64,000 bases of DNA from Alphaproteobacteria bacterium (GTDB lineage Bacteria > Pseudomonadota > Alphaproteobacteria > UBA8366 > Aestuariispiraceae). Position 1 is the stretch's first letter, and each line of letters opens with the position of its first letter. A model generated the notes under the pieces. That model was not told the origin of the DNA. It made no database searches and saw only the letters and a list, made by a program, of their open reading frames with translations. The translations under genes and the position numbers were made by a program. Shown here piece after piece: positions 26,764 through 36,848 of the stretch. The stretch lies in assembly GCA_030065235.1 (NCBI GenBank), contig JASJDC010000002.1:458001-522000 (forward strand). Reading direction: 5' to 3'.

Positions 26764-28092
26764 ATGGACAGCATGAACCGAGGGTTTGAATGGGATGGCG
26801 CGGGCGACGGCGGCAGCGATGGCGAGCAGTTCCCGGCCCCGGACTACGCGCCGGATCGCTGGGCGACCACGACGCGCAATTTCACAATGCAGGATGTGGC
26901 GCGGCTGCGCGGTTCGGTTCAGATCCGCCACACGCTGGCCGAGATGGGCGCCAAGAAGCTTTGGAAGCTGATCAATGAAGAACCCTATGTGAACACGCTG
27001 GGCGCTTATACCGGCTGCCAGGCGACGCAACATGTGCGCGCTGGCTTGAAGGCGATCTATCTCTCGGGCTGGCAGGTCGCGGCCGACGCCAACAACGCCG
27101 GTCAGATGTATCCGGACCAGAGTCTCTATCCGGTCAGCTCGGTGCCGCAGGTCGTCGAGCGGATCAACAACGCCTTCATCCGCCAGGATCAGATCCAGAA
27201 CCAAGAGCGGCTGGAAGGCAAAGACGCCGAGAATTTCGATTGGTTCGCGCCGATTGTCGCCGATGCGGAGGCCGGTTTCGGCGGACCGCTCAACTCCTTC
27301 GAGCTGATGAAGGCGATGATCAAGGCCGGCGCGGCGGGCGTGCATTTCGAGGACCAGCTGGCGTCTGAGAAGAAATGCGGCCATCTGGGCGGCAAGGTTC
27401 TGGTCCCGACCAAGACGATGATCCGCAATCTGACCGCGGCGCGTCTGGCGGCGGACACAATGGGCGTGCCGACGATCATCATGGCCCGGACCGATGCGGA
27501 ATCGGCGCGACTGATTACGTCGGATATCGACGAGCGCGACCGGCCGTTCCTGACCGGCGAGCGGACAGAAGAAGGCTTCTTCCGGATCACCGGCGAGATG
27601 GAGATGTGCATCGCCCGCGGCCTGGCCTATGCGCCTTACGCCGATCTGCTCTGGATGGAGACTTCGACCCCCAGCATCGAACAGGCGAAACAATTCGCCG
27701 ACGCGATCCATAAGGAATTCCCGGATCAGTTGCTGGCCTATAACTGCTCGCCGTCCTTCAACTGGGCGAAACATCTGACGGTCGATGAAATGGCGACCTT
27801 CCAGAAGGAACTCGGCGACCTAGGCTACAAGTTCCAGTTCATCACGCTGGCCGGCTTCCACAGCCTGAACCTCGCCACCTTCAACCTCGCGAAGTCCTAC
27901 AAGGAGCGGGGCATGGCCGGGTACTCAGAACTGCAACAGGCGGAATTCGCCGCAGTCGAGGAAGGGTTCTCGGCGGTGAAACACCAGCGCGAGGTCGGCG
28001 TCGGCTATTTTGACGGCGTCAACAATGCGACCGCTGGCGGGGTCGCCTCGACCGCCGCCCTGGCGCACTCCACAGAAGCGGCTCAATTCTAA
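26764..28092 (+). CDS. aceA: isocitrate lyase
   Basis: 442 aa. Cleaves isocitrate to glyoxylate and succinate, the first step of the glyoxylate shunt. The active-site loop [11 protein letters not shown] (about residue 205) with catalytic Cys is intact; other landmarks are [32 protein letters not shown] with Mg-binding Asp, ARTDAESA, and [15 protein letters not shown]. Regulated most probably by the divergent ScfR-type protein. A hairpin at 28175-28198 lies between it and the convergent moeB gene. Confidence 0.95.
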   Translation: MDSMNRGFEWDGAGDGGSDGEQFPAPDYAPDRWATTTRNFTMQDVARLRGSVQIRHTLAEMGAKKLWKLINEEPYVNTLGAYTGCQATQHVRAGLKAIYLSGWQVAADANNAGQMYPDQSLYPVSSVPQVVERINNAFIRQDQIQNQERLEGKDAENFDWFAPIVADAEAGFGGPLNSFELMKAMIKAGAAGVHFEDQLASEKKCGHLGGKVLVPTKTMIRNLTAARLAADTMGVPTIIMARTDAESARLITSDIDERDRPFLTGERTEEGFFRITGEMEMCIARGLAYAPYADLLWMETSTPSIEQAKQFADAIHKEFPDQLLAYNCSPSFNWAKHLTVDEMATFQKELGDLGYKFQFITLAGFHSLNLATFNLAKSYKERGMAGYSELQQAEFAAVEEGFSAVKHQREVGVGYFDGVNNATAGGVASTAALAHSTEAAQF

Positions 28093-28174
28093 AGAAGCCG
28101 CCGCCGCGCGTGGGATCGAAATATCGGCCCAAGTGACGGGAGGACCCGGCGCCAAATCAGCCGGGAAACGAGAC

Positions 28175-28198
28175 GGCCGTCCGCGCATGCGGGCGGCC
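28175..28198. terminator. hairpin between convergent aceA and moeB
   Basis: GGCCGTCCGC and GCGGGCGGCC form a 10-bp stem with one T-G wobble around a GCAT loop. No T-tract follows on the aceA side, so it is a weak intrinsic terminator candidate or a two-way transcription barrier. Confidence 0.4.
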
Positions 28199-28200
28199 GC

Positions 28201-29001
28201 TCACTTTGCGGATGCTGTGTCGGCTGGTTCTGCTGACGGCGCGCCCGCGCCGCAGACCGGACAATCCGGGTCGCGGCGGGTCTTATAGACGCGCATCGAC
28301 GGATCCTGCGCGTCGACCATCAGCATCCTGCCGACCAGATGGCCCGGCAGGTCCAGCAGGACCTTGATCGCCTCGACCGCTTGCAGCGTGCCGATGACAC
28401 CGGCGACCGGGCCGAGCACGCCGGCCGTGTCGCAACGCGGTGCGGCGCCGGGACCCAACTCCCGGTCGAACAGACAGCGATAGCAGGGTCCGGTCTCATA
28501 GGCCTTGAAGGTTGCGACCTGGCCTTCGAACCGCACGACCGAGCCGCTGACCAGGGGGATGCGCTGGCGGTAACAGGCGTCATTCACGACCTGACGCACG
28601 GCGAAATCGTCGGTCCCGTCCACCACCAGATCGTAGGCGCCCAGGATCGATCCGGCATTGTCCGCGTCGAGCCTGAGATTGTGGGTCCGCACATCGATGG
28701 TCGGGTTCAAGGCGGCGATTCGCTCAGCCGCGCTCTCGACCTTCGGCCGGCCGATCGCATCATCGGTATGGGCGACCTGGCGCTGGAGGTTTGTCCGGTC
28801 GACCGTATCGAAATCGACGATCCCGAGCGTGCCGACCCCGGCCGCCGCCAGATAGAGCAGAACCGGGGAGCCGAGACCGCCGGCGCCGATCACGCAGATC
28901 CGCGACCTGAGAAGCCGCGCCTGACCTTCTTCGCCAATCTCATCGAGGATGGCGTGCCGGGCGTAGCGTTCCAGATCCGCATCGTCGAGTTCATCAGTCA
29001 T
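28201..29001 (-). CDS. moeB: MoeB/ThiF family adenylyltransferase (molybdopterin-synthase sulfurylase type)
   Basis: 266 aa from the ATG at 28999-29001, preceded by GGGGAGG at 7 nt; an upstream start adds 8 residues without support. E1-like fold: RYARHAILDEIGEEGQ, ATP-binding GAGGLGSPVLLYLAAAG, IVDFDTVDRTNLQRQ, DGTDDFAVRQ, zinc Cys pairs in GPCYRCLF and DCPVCGAG. It adenylates the C-terminal Gly of a ubiquitin-like sulfur carrier (MoaD or ThiS). First upstream gene in the leftward run is the tyrA-like gene, 37 bp away. Confidence 0.85.
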   Translation of the reverse strand: MTDELDDADLERYARHAILDEIGEEGQARLLRSRICVIGAGGLGSPVLLYLAAAGVGTLGIVDFDTVDRTNLQRQVAHTDDAIGRPKVESAAERIAALNPTIDVRTHNLRLDADNAGSILGAYDLVVDGTDDFAVRQVVNDACYRQRIPLVSGSVVRFEGQVATFKAYETGPCYRCLFDRELGPGAAPRCDTAGVLGPVAGVIGTLQAVEAIKVLLDLPGHLVGRMLMVDAQDPSMRVYKTRRDPDCPVCGAGAPSAEPADTASAK

Positions 29002-29038
29002 GGCGCGCCTCCCCGTCACCCCCAACCATCGCCCTGGC

Positions 29039-29791
29039 TCAGTCCGGGTCGGCCATAGGCCTGCTGAGCTGTTCCTCGATCACCCGGGCCGCATCGAAAA
29101 ACCGGCCGCGCGCGTCGCGCACGAAGCGGTTGCGGTTCTCGATCGCCCGGAACAGCTCGTCGCTGTCGTACCGCACCGACTCGACCATTTTCATCATCAT
29201 GTCGAAGGTCTCGGTCGTGTGGTCCAGCATCGGCATGTCCATTTCGACGATGATGCGGGACAGAAGGTGGGTCAGGCCCTGGACCAGCGCCAATTGACGA
29301 TCATGCTCTTCGGCCGTGGTCACCAGGGTCGTCAGTTTCAATTGCTGCGACAGAAAGGCGTCGACGCAGTCCAACCGACCGCCGCGACCCTCACAAATCG
29401 CGACCCGCAGCCCGGAGACGCCGTCCGCGCCGGTCTGGGGGCCGAACAGCGGATGGGTCCCGACGATCGCGGCATGGTCCGGCAGTTCCTCCAGCATCGC
29501 CGCCATCGGCTCTTCCTTGACCGAGCAGACATCCAGCACCAGCGCGCCGGGCTTCACATAAGGCGCGATCCGGCGGCAGGTCTCGCGGATCCGCTGAACC
29601 GGCATGGCCAGGATCACCACATCCTTGGCGGCGACCGCCTCCAGGCTTTCGGCCACGACCGCCCAGGTCTCGGTCAGCGCCGACAGGTCGCGATGCGGGT
29701 CATAGGCCCCGACCCGGCAATGCGGCAGAAGATGCGGCAGGGCGAATTCGCCGAAGGCGCCCACCCCGATCAGACCGACAGATTGATGCAT
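29039..29791 (-). CDS. prephenate/arogenate dehydrogenase-like protein
   Basis: 250 aa. N-terminal NAD(P)-binding motif VGLIGVGAFGEFALPHL, then VLDVCSVKEEPM and the substrate-region HP motif in VGTHPLFGPQTG, as in TyrA enzymes, which oxidise prephenate or arogenate on the way to tyrosine. It lacks a chorismate-mutase or ACT domain and is shorter than many TyrA proteins, so specificity is open. RBS-like GAGAGA precedes the ATG. Together with aroK and aroB it hints at aromatic amino acid synthesis genes spread along the segment. Confidence 0.75.
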   Translation of the reverse strand: MHQSVGLIGVGAFGEFALPHLLPHCRVGAYDPHRDLSALTETWAVVAESLEAVAAKDVVILAMPVQRIRETCRRIAPYVKPGALVLDVCSVKEEPMAAMLEELPDHAAIVGTHPLFGPQTGADGVSGLRVAICEGRGGRLDCVDAFLSQQLKLTTLVTTAEEHDRQLALVQGLTHLLSRIIVEMDMPMLDHTTETFDMMMKMVESVRYDSDELFRAIENRNRFVRDARGRFFDAARVIEEQLSRPMADPD

Positions 29792-29888
29792 GGCATTCTC
29801 TCAAAAAAGCGCGCGCGGCGTGGCCGGGTTGTCCGCCAAACCGCCGCAAGAATCAAACCGCAATCATGGTGCGAGGCTGAGGGCCGAT

Positions 29889-30368
29889 CTAAACCCCGGT
29901 CGAGCCGAACCCGTTGGCGCCGCGCGCGCTGTGCGGCAACGTAACCTCCGGCCGCCAGCGGATCTGGGTCACCGGCGCGGCGACCAATTGCGCGATCCGC
30001 ATGCCCCGCGTGACGGTGAAAGCGTCTTGCCCGAGATTGATTAGGATGACGCCGATCTCGCCGCGGTAATCCGCATCGATGGTGCCCGGCGTGTTCAGGC
30101 AGGTGACGCCATGTTTCAGCGCCAAGCCGGAGCGCGGCCGCACCTGCGCCTCATATCCCGAGGGGAGGGCGATGGTCAGGCCGGTCGGAACCAGGGCGCG
30201 CGCGCCCGGCGCCAGGGTCAAATCGGCCTCGACCGCCGCCGAAAGATCGCAGCCGGCGCTGTCCAGAGTCTTATAGTCCGGCAGATCCAGTCCTTTGGCG
30301 TGAGGCAGCGGGACCACAGGAACTTCGATGGTAGTTAAATCAGGCGCCAAGGCAGCGGGCTCGGGCAT
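29889..30368 (-). CDS. dut: dUTP diphosphatase
   Basis: 159 aa, the usual length of trimeric dUTPases, which hydrolyse dUTP to dUMP and keep uracil out of DNA. The five motifs are visible: [13 protein letters not shown] (1), [13 protein letters not shown] (2-3 start), [17 protein letters not shown] (3), RGMRIAQLV (4) and the C-terminal [12 protein letters not shown]-loop-like arm (5). Lies 17 bp downstream of coaBC on the same strand, a pairing widespread in bacteria. Confidence 0.94.
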   Translation of the reverse strand: MPEPAALAPDLTTIEVPVVPLPHAKGLDLPDYKTLDSAGCDLSAAVEADLTLAPGARALVPTGLTIALPSGYEAQVRPRSGLALKHGVTCLNTPGTIDADYRGEIGVILINLGQDAFTVTRGMRIAQLVAAPVTQIRWRPEVTLPHSARGANGFGSTGV

Positions 30369-30385
30369 GGGCTAAGGCTCGACGG

Positions 30386-31645
30386 TTAAGGATTTGTTAA
30401 CTTTATTTCAGGGGCGAAATGCGCGGTTATTCGGGCGGTCAGTTTTTCCGCCACGTCATATTTGGAAAGACGCGGCCACGCCTCGGCCCCCGTCTCATCG
30501 ATGATATGGACCTGATTCTCGCCGCCGCCGAAGACGCCCGCCTCGGCGGACACATCATTGGCGACAATCCAGTCGCAGCCCTTGCGAAGCCGTTTCTCGG
30601 ACGCCTGCGCGACCACCGCTTCCGTTTCGGCGGCGAAACCGATCACGAGTTCCGGGCGCCGATCAGGGTGTTTCGACAAGGTCGCTAATATGTCAGGATT
30701 CTCCGCCAGCGAAAGGCTCGGCAGCGCGCCGGACGTCTTCTTGATTTTTTGGTCGCCGGCCTCCGCCACACGCCAATCCGCCACCGCCGCCGCGCAGATC
30801 GCGACATCGACCGGCAAGTTGTTTTCGCAGGCGGCCAGCATCTCGCGCGCGCTCTCAATATGGGTCGTTTCGACCCCCAGCGGGTCCGGCAAAGCCACCG
30901 GCCCGGTAACCAGCCGCACGCGCGCGCCGGCGGCCGCCAACGCCGCGGCGATGGCGTGTCCCTGACGGCCGGACGAGCGGTTGGCGATATAGCGCACCGG
31001 GTCGATCGGCTCATGGGTCGGGCCGGAGGTCACCAGCACGGACTTGCCCGCTAGTGCCAGGCTTTCCAACGCTTGTTCTGAGATCGTATCGAGTTTCAGA
31101 TGGGCCAGAATCGCTGTCTCTATCGCCTCCGGCTCGGCCATCCGGCCATAGCCATATTCGCCGCAGGCCATGTCGCCTTCGACCGGTCCGATCAGCGTCA
31201 CGCCGCGCTGATGTAGGAGGGCGATATTGGCCTGTGTCGCCGGATGCTCCCACATCCGGACATTCATCGCCGGCGCCGCCATGACCGGCTTGTCGGTGGC
31301 GAGCAGAACAGTCGTTGCAAGATCGTTCGCGACGCCCGCGGCCATGCGCGCCAATATGTCGGCGCTGGCCGGCGCGACGACCACCAAGTCGGCCTGGCGC
31401 GACAATTCGATATGTCCCATTTCCGACTCGTCGGTCAGCGAGAACAGATCGCTATAGACCTTGTCTTCGCTCAGCGCCGCGACGCTCAGCGGCGTAACGA
31501 ATTCCTGCGCCGCTTGGGTCAGAACGCAGCGCACATCCAGGCCCCGCTTCTTCAAACGGCGGATCAGGTCGAGGCATTTATAGGCGGCGATCCCGCCCGA
31601 CAGGATCAGCAGGACGCGGTGTCGCGTGGAATTCGCATTCTGCAT
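30386..31645 (-). CDS. coaBC: bifunctional phosphopantothenoylcysteine decarboxylase/phosphopantothenate-cysteine ligase
   Basis: 419 aa. The N-terminal CoaC half (FMN-dependent decarboxylase, about 1-190) has GGIAAYKCLDLIRRL, VVAPASADILARMA, APAMNVRMW and the catalytic-Cys loop DMACGEYGYGRM. The C-terminal CoaB half (about 200-410) shows VTSGPTHEPIDPVRYI, NRSSGRQGHAIA and CAAAVADWR. It carries out two successive steps of coenzyme A synthesis. The usual PASAN motif reads PASAD here, a minor deviation. It precedes dut; 185 bp separate it from ubiB upstream. Confidence 0.94.
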   Translation of the reverse strand: MQNANSTRHRVLLILSGGIAAYKCLDLIRRLKKRGLDVRCVLTQAAQEFVTPLSVAALSEDKVYSDLFSLTDESEMGHIELSRQADLVVVAPASADILARMAAGVANDLATTVLLATDKPVMAAPAMNVRMWEHPATQANIALLHQRGVTLIGPVEGDMACGEYGYGRMAEPEAIETAILAHLKLDTISEQALESLALAGKSVLVTSGPTHEPIDPVRYIANRSSGRQGHAIAAALAAAGARVRLVTGPVALPDPLGVETTHIESAREMLAACENNLPVDVAICAAAVADWRVAEAGDQKIKKTSGALPSLSLAENPDILATLSKHPDRRPELVIGFAAETEAVVAQASEKRLRKGCDWIVANDVSAEAGVFGGGENQVHIIDETGAEAWPRLSKYDVAEKLTARITAHFAPEIKLTNP

Positions 31646-31830
31646 TCTTGCCGTCTCTTCATCAATGGTCGGGCCGTCGCCGCCGGAAAGACCCTAATTT
31701 CCGGCGCCCGGTCCCGCAACCGGTCGGTTTGACGCCGATTCTCGGGGTCGAACGATACGCCGACAGAATGGAAGCGCCTTGTGATCGGCCGCTTTGACTA
31801 ACGCTGTAGTTAGCGGGTCCCGCCGCCTTC

Positions 31831-33432
31831 CTACCCAAGCAGGATCAGCGCGGCCAGCAGGATCACGATGACAGAGACGATCACGGGGCTGACGCCCTGC
31901 CGGTTGGCCTCTTTCAGCAATCGGCGCGACCCCATAGGACCGTCCGGTTCGCGCCCACGCCCGCCATTCTTAAGGGACTCCGGGTCGAGCTCCGACAGCC
32001 GGGCCAGAACCGTCTCCGCATCGCTGAGCGTCTTGGGCAGGCGCCGCAGTGAGTCGACAGTCTCTTCGACCGCGTCGCGCAACCGCGCCTCCGGTCCGCG
32101 ATTGGCGATCATCCAATCCTCGATCAGAGGCTGCGCCAGGATCCACATATTGACTGACGGGTTCAATTTCCGCCCGACCCCTTCAGCCACCAGCATGGTT
32201 TTCTGCAGGAGCAACAGGTCGGGCTGGGTCTCCATGTCGAAATCTTCGGTGACCTTGAACAGTTGCGCCAGCAACCGGCCGACGGAGATCTCGTTCAAAG
32301 GCTTGCCCAGCACCGGCTCGCCGATCGCTCGAATCGCCTGGGTGAAAGCTTCTTTCGACTTGTAGGGCGGCACCACGCCGAAATCGAAATGCACCTGAGC
32401 GACCTGCGCATAGTCCCGACTGAGAAACCCGACCAACAGATCCGCGAGGAAGATCCGGGTGCGTTTGTCGACCCGGCCCATGATGCCGAAATCGACCGGC
32501 GCCAGAACGCCGTCTTGATCGACGAACATATTGCCCGGATGCATGTCGGCGTGGAAGAAACCGTCGCGGAAGACCTGCAGGAAAAAGATCTCCGCCGATC
32601 GCTCCAAAATCGCGTCAATGTCGAAGCCCGCCGCCGTCAGCCCCTCGACATCGTCGATCGACAGGCCGCGGATGCGTTCCGTGGTCAGGGTGCGGCGCGC
32701 GGTGCGGTCCCAATCGACAGCGACGACGCGAAAGCCGTCGTCATGCCGGGAGTTCGCCGCCAGTTCCGCCGCCGCCGCGCCTTCGAGCCGAAGGTCCAAT
32801 TCGACCGAGATCCACTCCTCGAATTTCTGCACCACATCGACGGGACGCAAGCGGCGCAGCGGCTTCAACCAACGCTCGCCCAACTCGGCCAGCCAGTAGA
32901 ACAGCGCGACATCGCGGTCCAGGACCGCCTCGACGCCTGGCCGCAAAACCTTCACCGCAACGTCGCGCCCATCGCTGGTGACCGCGAAATGGACCTGGGC
33001 GATCGACGCGGCGGCAACCGGCTCTTCTTCAATTGACTCGAAGAGCGTTTCGACGGACGCCTCAAGCTCAGTCTCGATCGCCGTCCGCGCCGCGTCCCAG
33101 GAGAAAGGCGGCAGATCGTCCTGCAGGCGGCTCAGATCTTCCGCCGCCGAATCCCCGATCAGGTCGGAGCGGACCGACAGCGCCTGACCCAGTTTGATGA
33201 AGCTCGGACCCAATTCGGTGAGCGCGTCAGCGAGCCGTTCGCCGGGGCGCAGGGCGGCGCTGCGGCGCTTGGCGGCGCCGGACGGTCCCCAGAGCGCGCG
33301 GGCGATCCGAACGGCGGTGCGCGCCGAGCCCGGCGTCTGCGGCGCGGTCTCGACCAGCGTTAGCGCGTCATGCCGCGCCAGGACGCGCACGAGGCGGAGC
33401 AGGCGGACGCTGTTGGCCAAGCCGTTGATCAT
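31831..33432 (-). CDS. ubiB: ubiquinone biosynthesis atypical kinase UbiB
   Basis: 533 aa of the ABC1/ADCK/UbiB family. The defining KxGQ motif is present in PSFIKLGQALSVRSDL, with the Ala-rich loop AAASIAQVH, catalytic-loop GFFHADMHPGNMF and the metal-binding DFG in VDFGIMGRV. Two hydrophobic C-terminal helices (ending VIVSVIVILLAALILLG) anchor it to the inner membrane. It is an ATPase needed for ubiquinone synthesis. Translation starts 30 bp after ubiE with a GGGGATC site, so they form one operon. Confidence 0.94.
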   Translation of the reverse strand: MINGLANSVRLLRLVRVLARHDALTLVETAPQTPGSARTAVRIARALWGPSGAAKRRSAALRPGERLADALTELGPSFIKLGQALSVRSDLIGDSAAEDLSRLQDDLPPFSWDAARTAIETELEASVETLFESIEEEPVAAASIAQVHFAVTSDGRDVAVKVLRPGVEAVLDRDVALFYWLAELGERWLKPLRRLRPVDVVQKFEEWISVELDLRLEGAAAAELAANSRHDDGFRVVAVDWDRTARRTLTTERIRGLSIDDVEGLTAAGFDIDAILERSAEIFFLQVFRDGFFHADMHPGNMFVDQDGVLAPVDFGIMGRVDKRTRIFLADLLVGFLSRDYAQVAQVHFDFGVVPPYKSKEAFTQAIRAIGEPVLGKPLNEISVGRLLAQLFKVTEDFDMETQPDLLLLQKTMLVAEGVGRKLNPSVNMWILAQPLIEDWMIANRGPEARLRDAVEETVDSLRRLPKTLSDAETVLARLSELDPESLKNGGRGREPDGPMGSRRLLKEANRQGVSPVIVSVIVILLAALILLG

Positions 33433-33462
33433 GATCCCCGGTCCGTTGCGCCGACAGCCGCG

Positions 33463-34260
33463 CTAGATACGCCAGCCGCTGTGAATCGCCGCCACGCCGC
33501 CGGTCAGGTTGCGCCAATCGGCCTGCGCCAGCCCCGCCGCCGTTATCCGCGCCGCCAGGTCTTCCTGTTTCGGGAATTTACGAATGCTCTCGACCAAATA
33601 CTGGTAGGACTCCCGGTCGTTGGCGACGGCCTGACCCAAGGCCGGCAGAATATTGAAAGAATAGAGATCGTAGAGCCGGTCCAGAACCGGCAGGATCACA
33701 GTGCTGAATTCGAGACAGAGGAACCGACCGCCCGGACGCAGCACGCGCCGCGCCTCGCTCAGCGCCCGATCGATGTCGGTGACGTTCCTCAAGCCAAAAG
33801 CAATCGTGTAGGCGTCGACGCTGCGGTCCGCCAGCGGCAGGGCCTGGGCGTCGCCGACCAGCCAGGTCACGCCGCGCGTATCTTTAGCCCCGGAAAGCAG
33901 ACCCTTGTCGACAGCGCGGTCACGCCCGACCCGCACCATGCTCTCAGTCAGGTCGCAAACCGTCACCGCGCCGCCGCCGGCCTCAAGGAACCGAAAGGCG
34001 ATATCGCCGGTGCCGCCCGCCACATCCAGCAGATGCATGTCATGACGCGGGCGCAGCAGATCGATCAGGGCGCGCTTCCACAGCCGATGCACGCCGCCAG
34101 ACATCAGATCGTTCATCAGGTCGTAACGACCGGCGACTGAGGTGAAGACGTCCTGGACCAGACCCCGCTTTTCCGATGCGCCGACACGGCGATAGCCGAA
34201 ATCCACCGTGCCGGCGGGGTCGGACGGATCGATCGGGTGGTTCGGATCGGGTGACTGCAT
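33463..34260 (-). CDS. ubiE: demethylmenaquinone/demethylubiquinone C-methyltransferase UbiE
   Basis: 265 aa from the ATG at 34258-34260; the open frame extends 23 codons upstream without conserved residues. SAM-dependent methyltransferase of quinone synthesis (C-methylation of the benzoquinol ring). Motifs: VFTSVAGRYDLMNDLMS, SAM motif I LLDVAGGTGDIAFR, VCDLTESMVRVG, DAYTIAFGLRNVTD, and RVLRPGGRFLCLEFS. Divergent from mutM with about 160 bp between; operonic with ubiB. Confidence 0.94.
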   Translation of the reverse strand: MQSPDPNHPIDPSDPAGTVDFGYRRVGASEKRGLVQDVFTSVAGRYDLMNDLMSGGVHRLWKRALIDLLRPRHDMHLLDVAGGTGDIAFRFLEAGGGAVTVCDLTESMVRVGRDRAVDKGLLSGAKDTRGVTWLVGDAQALPLADRSVDAYTIAFGLRNVTDIDRALSEARRVLRPGGRFLCLEFSTVILPVLDRLYDLYSFNILPALGQAVANDRESYQYLVESIRKFPKQEDLAARITAAGLAQADWRNLTGGVAAIHSGWRI

Positions 34261-34422
34261 AGGGCTCGCCGGTGAGGTTTGAAGCTTTGAAAACGGTCGG
34301 CGCGGAAGATACTGAATGCCGCCCGGCAAAACCAGCGACGGATCGGCGCGCCAACCCGCGCAATTGCGGAGAAGGAACCTGGCGCCATTTCACCCCCGTG
34401 CGAAACGGGGTACACCGGCGCC

Positions 34423-35304
34423 ATGCCCGAACTTCCCGAAGTCGAAACCGTCCGGCGCGGTCTGGCCCCGCATGTCGAAGCCCGGCGCGTGCTGCGCCTG
34501 GATCAACGCCGCCCCGACCTGCGCTTCCCGTTCCCGGATCGCTTTGCAGACCGGATCGAAGGCCGGCGGATCGTCGCGGCGGCGCGACGGGCGAAATATC
34601 TGCTGCTTCGGCTCGATGACGGCTGGACCTGGCTCGTGCATCTCGGCATGTCCGGCCGCTTCACAATCGCCGACCCGGGCGGCAAAGGGCCGGCCAAAGC
34701 GCGGTCCGCTCAAGCCGGCCATAATTCGGGCTGGGCCCTGATCGACAAGCATGATCATGTCCTGGTCGAACTCGAAGGCGGCGTCCGGCTCGTCTATAAC
34801 GATGTCCGCCGCTTCGGCTTCATGGATCTGATTGAGACGGCGCGGGAGGATGACTCCCCGCATCTGGCGCGCTTGGGCCCGGAACCGCTGGACCCGGCCT
34901 TCGACGGCGCGGCGCTGTCCGCCGCGCTGCGCGGCAAGAACACCCCCATCAAGGCGGCGCTGTTGGACCAGGCCGTCGTCGCCGGGCTCGGCAACATCTA
35001 TGTCTGCGAAGCGCTGTGGCGCGCCGGCATAAGCCCGAAACGCCGCGCCGCAAGCGTGCCGGGGCTCCGGGCCCAACGCCTGACCGAGGCGGTGCGCGCC
35101 GTGATCGCCGAAGCGATCGAGGCGGGCGGCTCTTCCCTGCGGGACTATGTTCAGGCCGACGGCGAATTGGGTTACTTCCAACATGCGTTCGACGCCTATG
35201 ACCGAGAAGGGACGCCCTGCCGACGCCCTGGGTGTGGCGGAACCATCCGCCGGATCGTACAATCCGGTCGCTCGACCTTCTATTGCCCGGACCATCAACG
35301 ATGA
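34423..35304 (+). CDS. mutM: formamidopyrimidine-DNA glycosylase
   Basis: 293 aa. Removes oxidised purines such as 8-oxoguanine. Begins MPELPEVETVRRGL with the catalytic Pro2 and Glu3; Lys in ARRAKYLLLRL; LGNIYVCEALWRAGISP helix-two-turn-helix. The C-terminal zinc finger is slightly unusual: PCRRPGCGG (CxxxxC instead of CxxC) and a final CPDH where Cys is usual, giving a probable C3H site. The downstream secreted-protein gene overlaps its stop codon (ATGA). Confidence 0.93.
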   Translation: MPELPEVETVRRGLAPHVEARRVLRLDQRRPDLRFPFPDRFADRIEGRRIVAAARRAKYLLLRLDDGWTWLVHLGMSGRFTIADPGGKGPAKARSAQAGHNSGWALIDKHDHVLVELEGGVRLVYNDVRRFGFMDLIETAREDDSPHLARLGPEPLDPAFDGAALSAALRGKNTPIKAALLDQAVVAGLGNIYVCEALWRAGISPKRRAASVPGLRAQRLTEAVRAVIAEAIEAGGSSLRDYVQADGELGYFQHAFDAYDREGTPCRRPGCGGTIRRIVQSGRSTFYCPDHQR

Positions 35305-35723
35305 CGCTTCGCCTGCTCGGCTTTCTGGCCGCCCTCTTTGCTGCGGCCCCTGTCGCCCTAGTTCCCGAACGCGTGGCCGCGCAGGACGGCCAGGGCCAGC
35401 AGGCGGAAGGCCCGGCCTTCCTCGCCGGCTTCGAGGATGTGCCGTTGATGGCGGGTCTGACCGTCGATCCGGACGCGGTCCTGGTCTTCGATTCGCCGGC
35501 CGGCCGTATCGCCGAGGCCTATGCGGTCGGCCCGGTCTCGTGGGACGCCTTCGCAACCTTCTACACGACAGCCCTGACCCAGCTTGGTTGGGCGCCGAGC
35601 GCCGCCGGCGCGCCCGGTCAGAGCCTGTCCTTCACCCGCGAGGGCGAAGGCTTAACGCTTGACCGGTTCGGGGCGAATGGCGCATTGACGGTGCGGTTCA
35701 CCTTGGCGCCGCGGACGCAATGA
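35301..35723 (+). CDS. small secreted protein of unknown function
   Basis: 140 aa from the ATG at 35301, which overlaps the mutM stop. A signal peptide is evident (MTLRLLGFLAALFAAAPVAL then VPERVAAQD with an AxA-type cleavage site). The mature 110 residues have FLAGFEDVPLMAGL, DSPAGRIAEAYAVG and a segment about computing a difference, WDAFATFYTTALTQLGW, resembling small periplasmic proteins with alternating strands and helices. No catalytic motif seen. Coupled to mutM by translation, but a functional link is not obvious. Confidence 0.7.
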   Translation: MTLRLLGFLAALFAAAPVALVPERVAAQDGQGQQAEGPAFLAGFEDVPLMAGLTVDPDAVLVFDSPAGRIAEAYAVGPVSWDAFATFYTTALTQLGWAPSAAGAPGQSLSFTREGEGLTLDRFGANGALTVRFTLAPRTQ

Positions 35724-35796
35724 CCGACGGAAGATTGGCGAAAGATTGGCGCGGCGGACCCACCATAAAGATTGAAAATCTGAACAGAGAGAGATC

Positions 35797-36573
35797 ATGG
35801 CTTACGAGAACATCATCGTCGAATTGCGCGGCCCGGTCGGGCTGATCACCCTGAACCGACCCAAGGCGCTGAACGCGCTGTGCGCCGCCTTGATCGACGA
35901 ATTGGGCGCGGCGCTGGACGATATGGAGGCGAATGAGGAAATCGGGGCGGTCGTTCTGACGGGCTCGGAAAAGGCGTTCGCCGCCGGCGCCGACATCAAG
36001 GAAATGGCCGACAAGAGCTTCATGGACGTCTATCTGCATGATTTCATCACTAAAGGCTGGGAGCGCGTGACGGTGTGCCGCAAGCCGATCGTCGCGGCGG
36101 TCGGCGGCTACGCCTTGGGCGGCGGCTGCGAACTGGCGATGATGTGCGACTTCATTATCGCCGGCGATACGGCGAAATTCGGCCAGCCGGAGATCACCAT
36201 CGGCACGATCCCCGGCGCCGGCGGCACCCAGCGCCTGACCCGCTTCGTCGGTAAGTCGAAGGCGATGGAAATGTGCCTGACCGGCCGGCTGATGGATGCG
36301 CAAGAGGCCGAGCGGGCGGGTCTGGTCAGCCGCATCGTTCCGGCCGCCGATCTGGTCGAAGACGCGGTGAAGACGGCGGAGAAGATCGCCGGCCTGTCCC
36401 GTCCAATCGTGCTGATGGCGAAGGAAGCGGTCGACAAGGCCTATGAAACGACCCTCGGCGAAGGCGTGAAGTTTGAACGCCGGCTGTTCCACGCGACCTT
36501 CGCAACGTCGGACCAGAAGGAGGGCATGGCCGCCTTTATCGAGAAACGCGCGCCGAAGTTCGAAAATCGCTAG
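35797..36573 (+). CDS. enoyl-CoA hydratase (crotonase family)
   Basis: 258 aa. Hydrates 2-enoyl-CoA to 3-hydroxyacyl-CoA in beta-oxidation. Both catalytic glutamates are in place: [17 protein letters not shown] and [20 protein letters not shown]. The oxyanion-hole segment [12 protein letters not shown] is intact. From memory the sequence is strikingly like mitochondrial short-chain enoyl-CoA hydratase (ECHS1) around residues 95-190, fitting the alphaproteobacterial origin of that enzyme. Preceded by an AGAGAGAG ribosome-binding region. Stands between the mutM pair and rpsT. Confidence 0.92.
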   Translation: MAYENIIVELRGPVGLITLNRPKALNALCAALIDELGAALDDMEANEEIGAVVLTGSEKAFAAGADIKEMADKSFMDVYLHDFITKGWERVTVCRKPIVAAVGGYALGGGCELAMMCDFIIAGDTAKFGQPEITIGTIPGAGGTQRLTRFVGKSKAMEMCLTGRLMDAQEAERAGLVSRIVPAADLVEDAVKTAEKIAGLSRPIVLMAKEAVDKAYETTLGEGVKFERRLFHATFATSDQKEGMAAFIEKRAPKFENR

Positions 36574-36848
36574 CCGTGTCAAGCGTCCGGTACGCGTCGG
36601 ATTCTGGGCTCTGCACCGTTGGACCGGGTGCTTGACTGGCGACGGCGCGGTCCCTATAAGCCCTCGGTTCGCGCGCCGGCGGCTTGTAGCCGCACGATGA
36701 CGGGTGAACTGGACGACGATGGGATCGACCGCCAGGCGGTCGCCTTGGTCGCAAGAATACGATCGACATGGCGCCAAGCCTCGGGCGCGGTTCGTTTCGG
36801 CGGACCCTCGCGGGGCGCGACGCGGATAAGGTGAAACGGTAAGAAACG

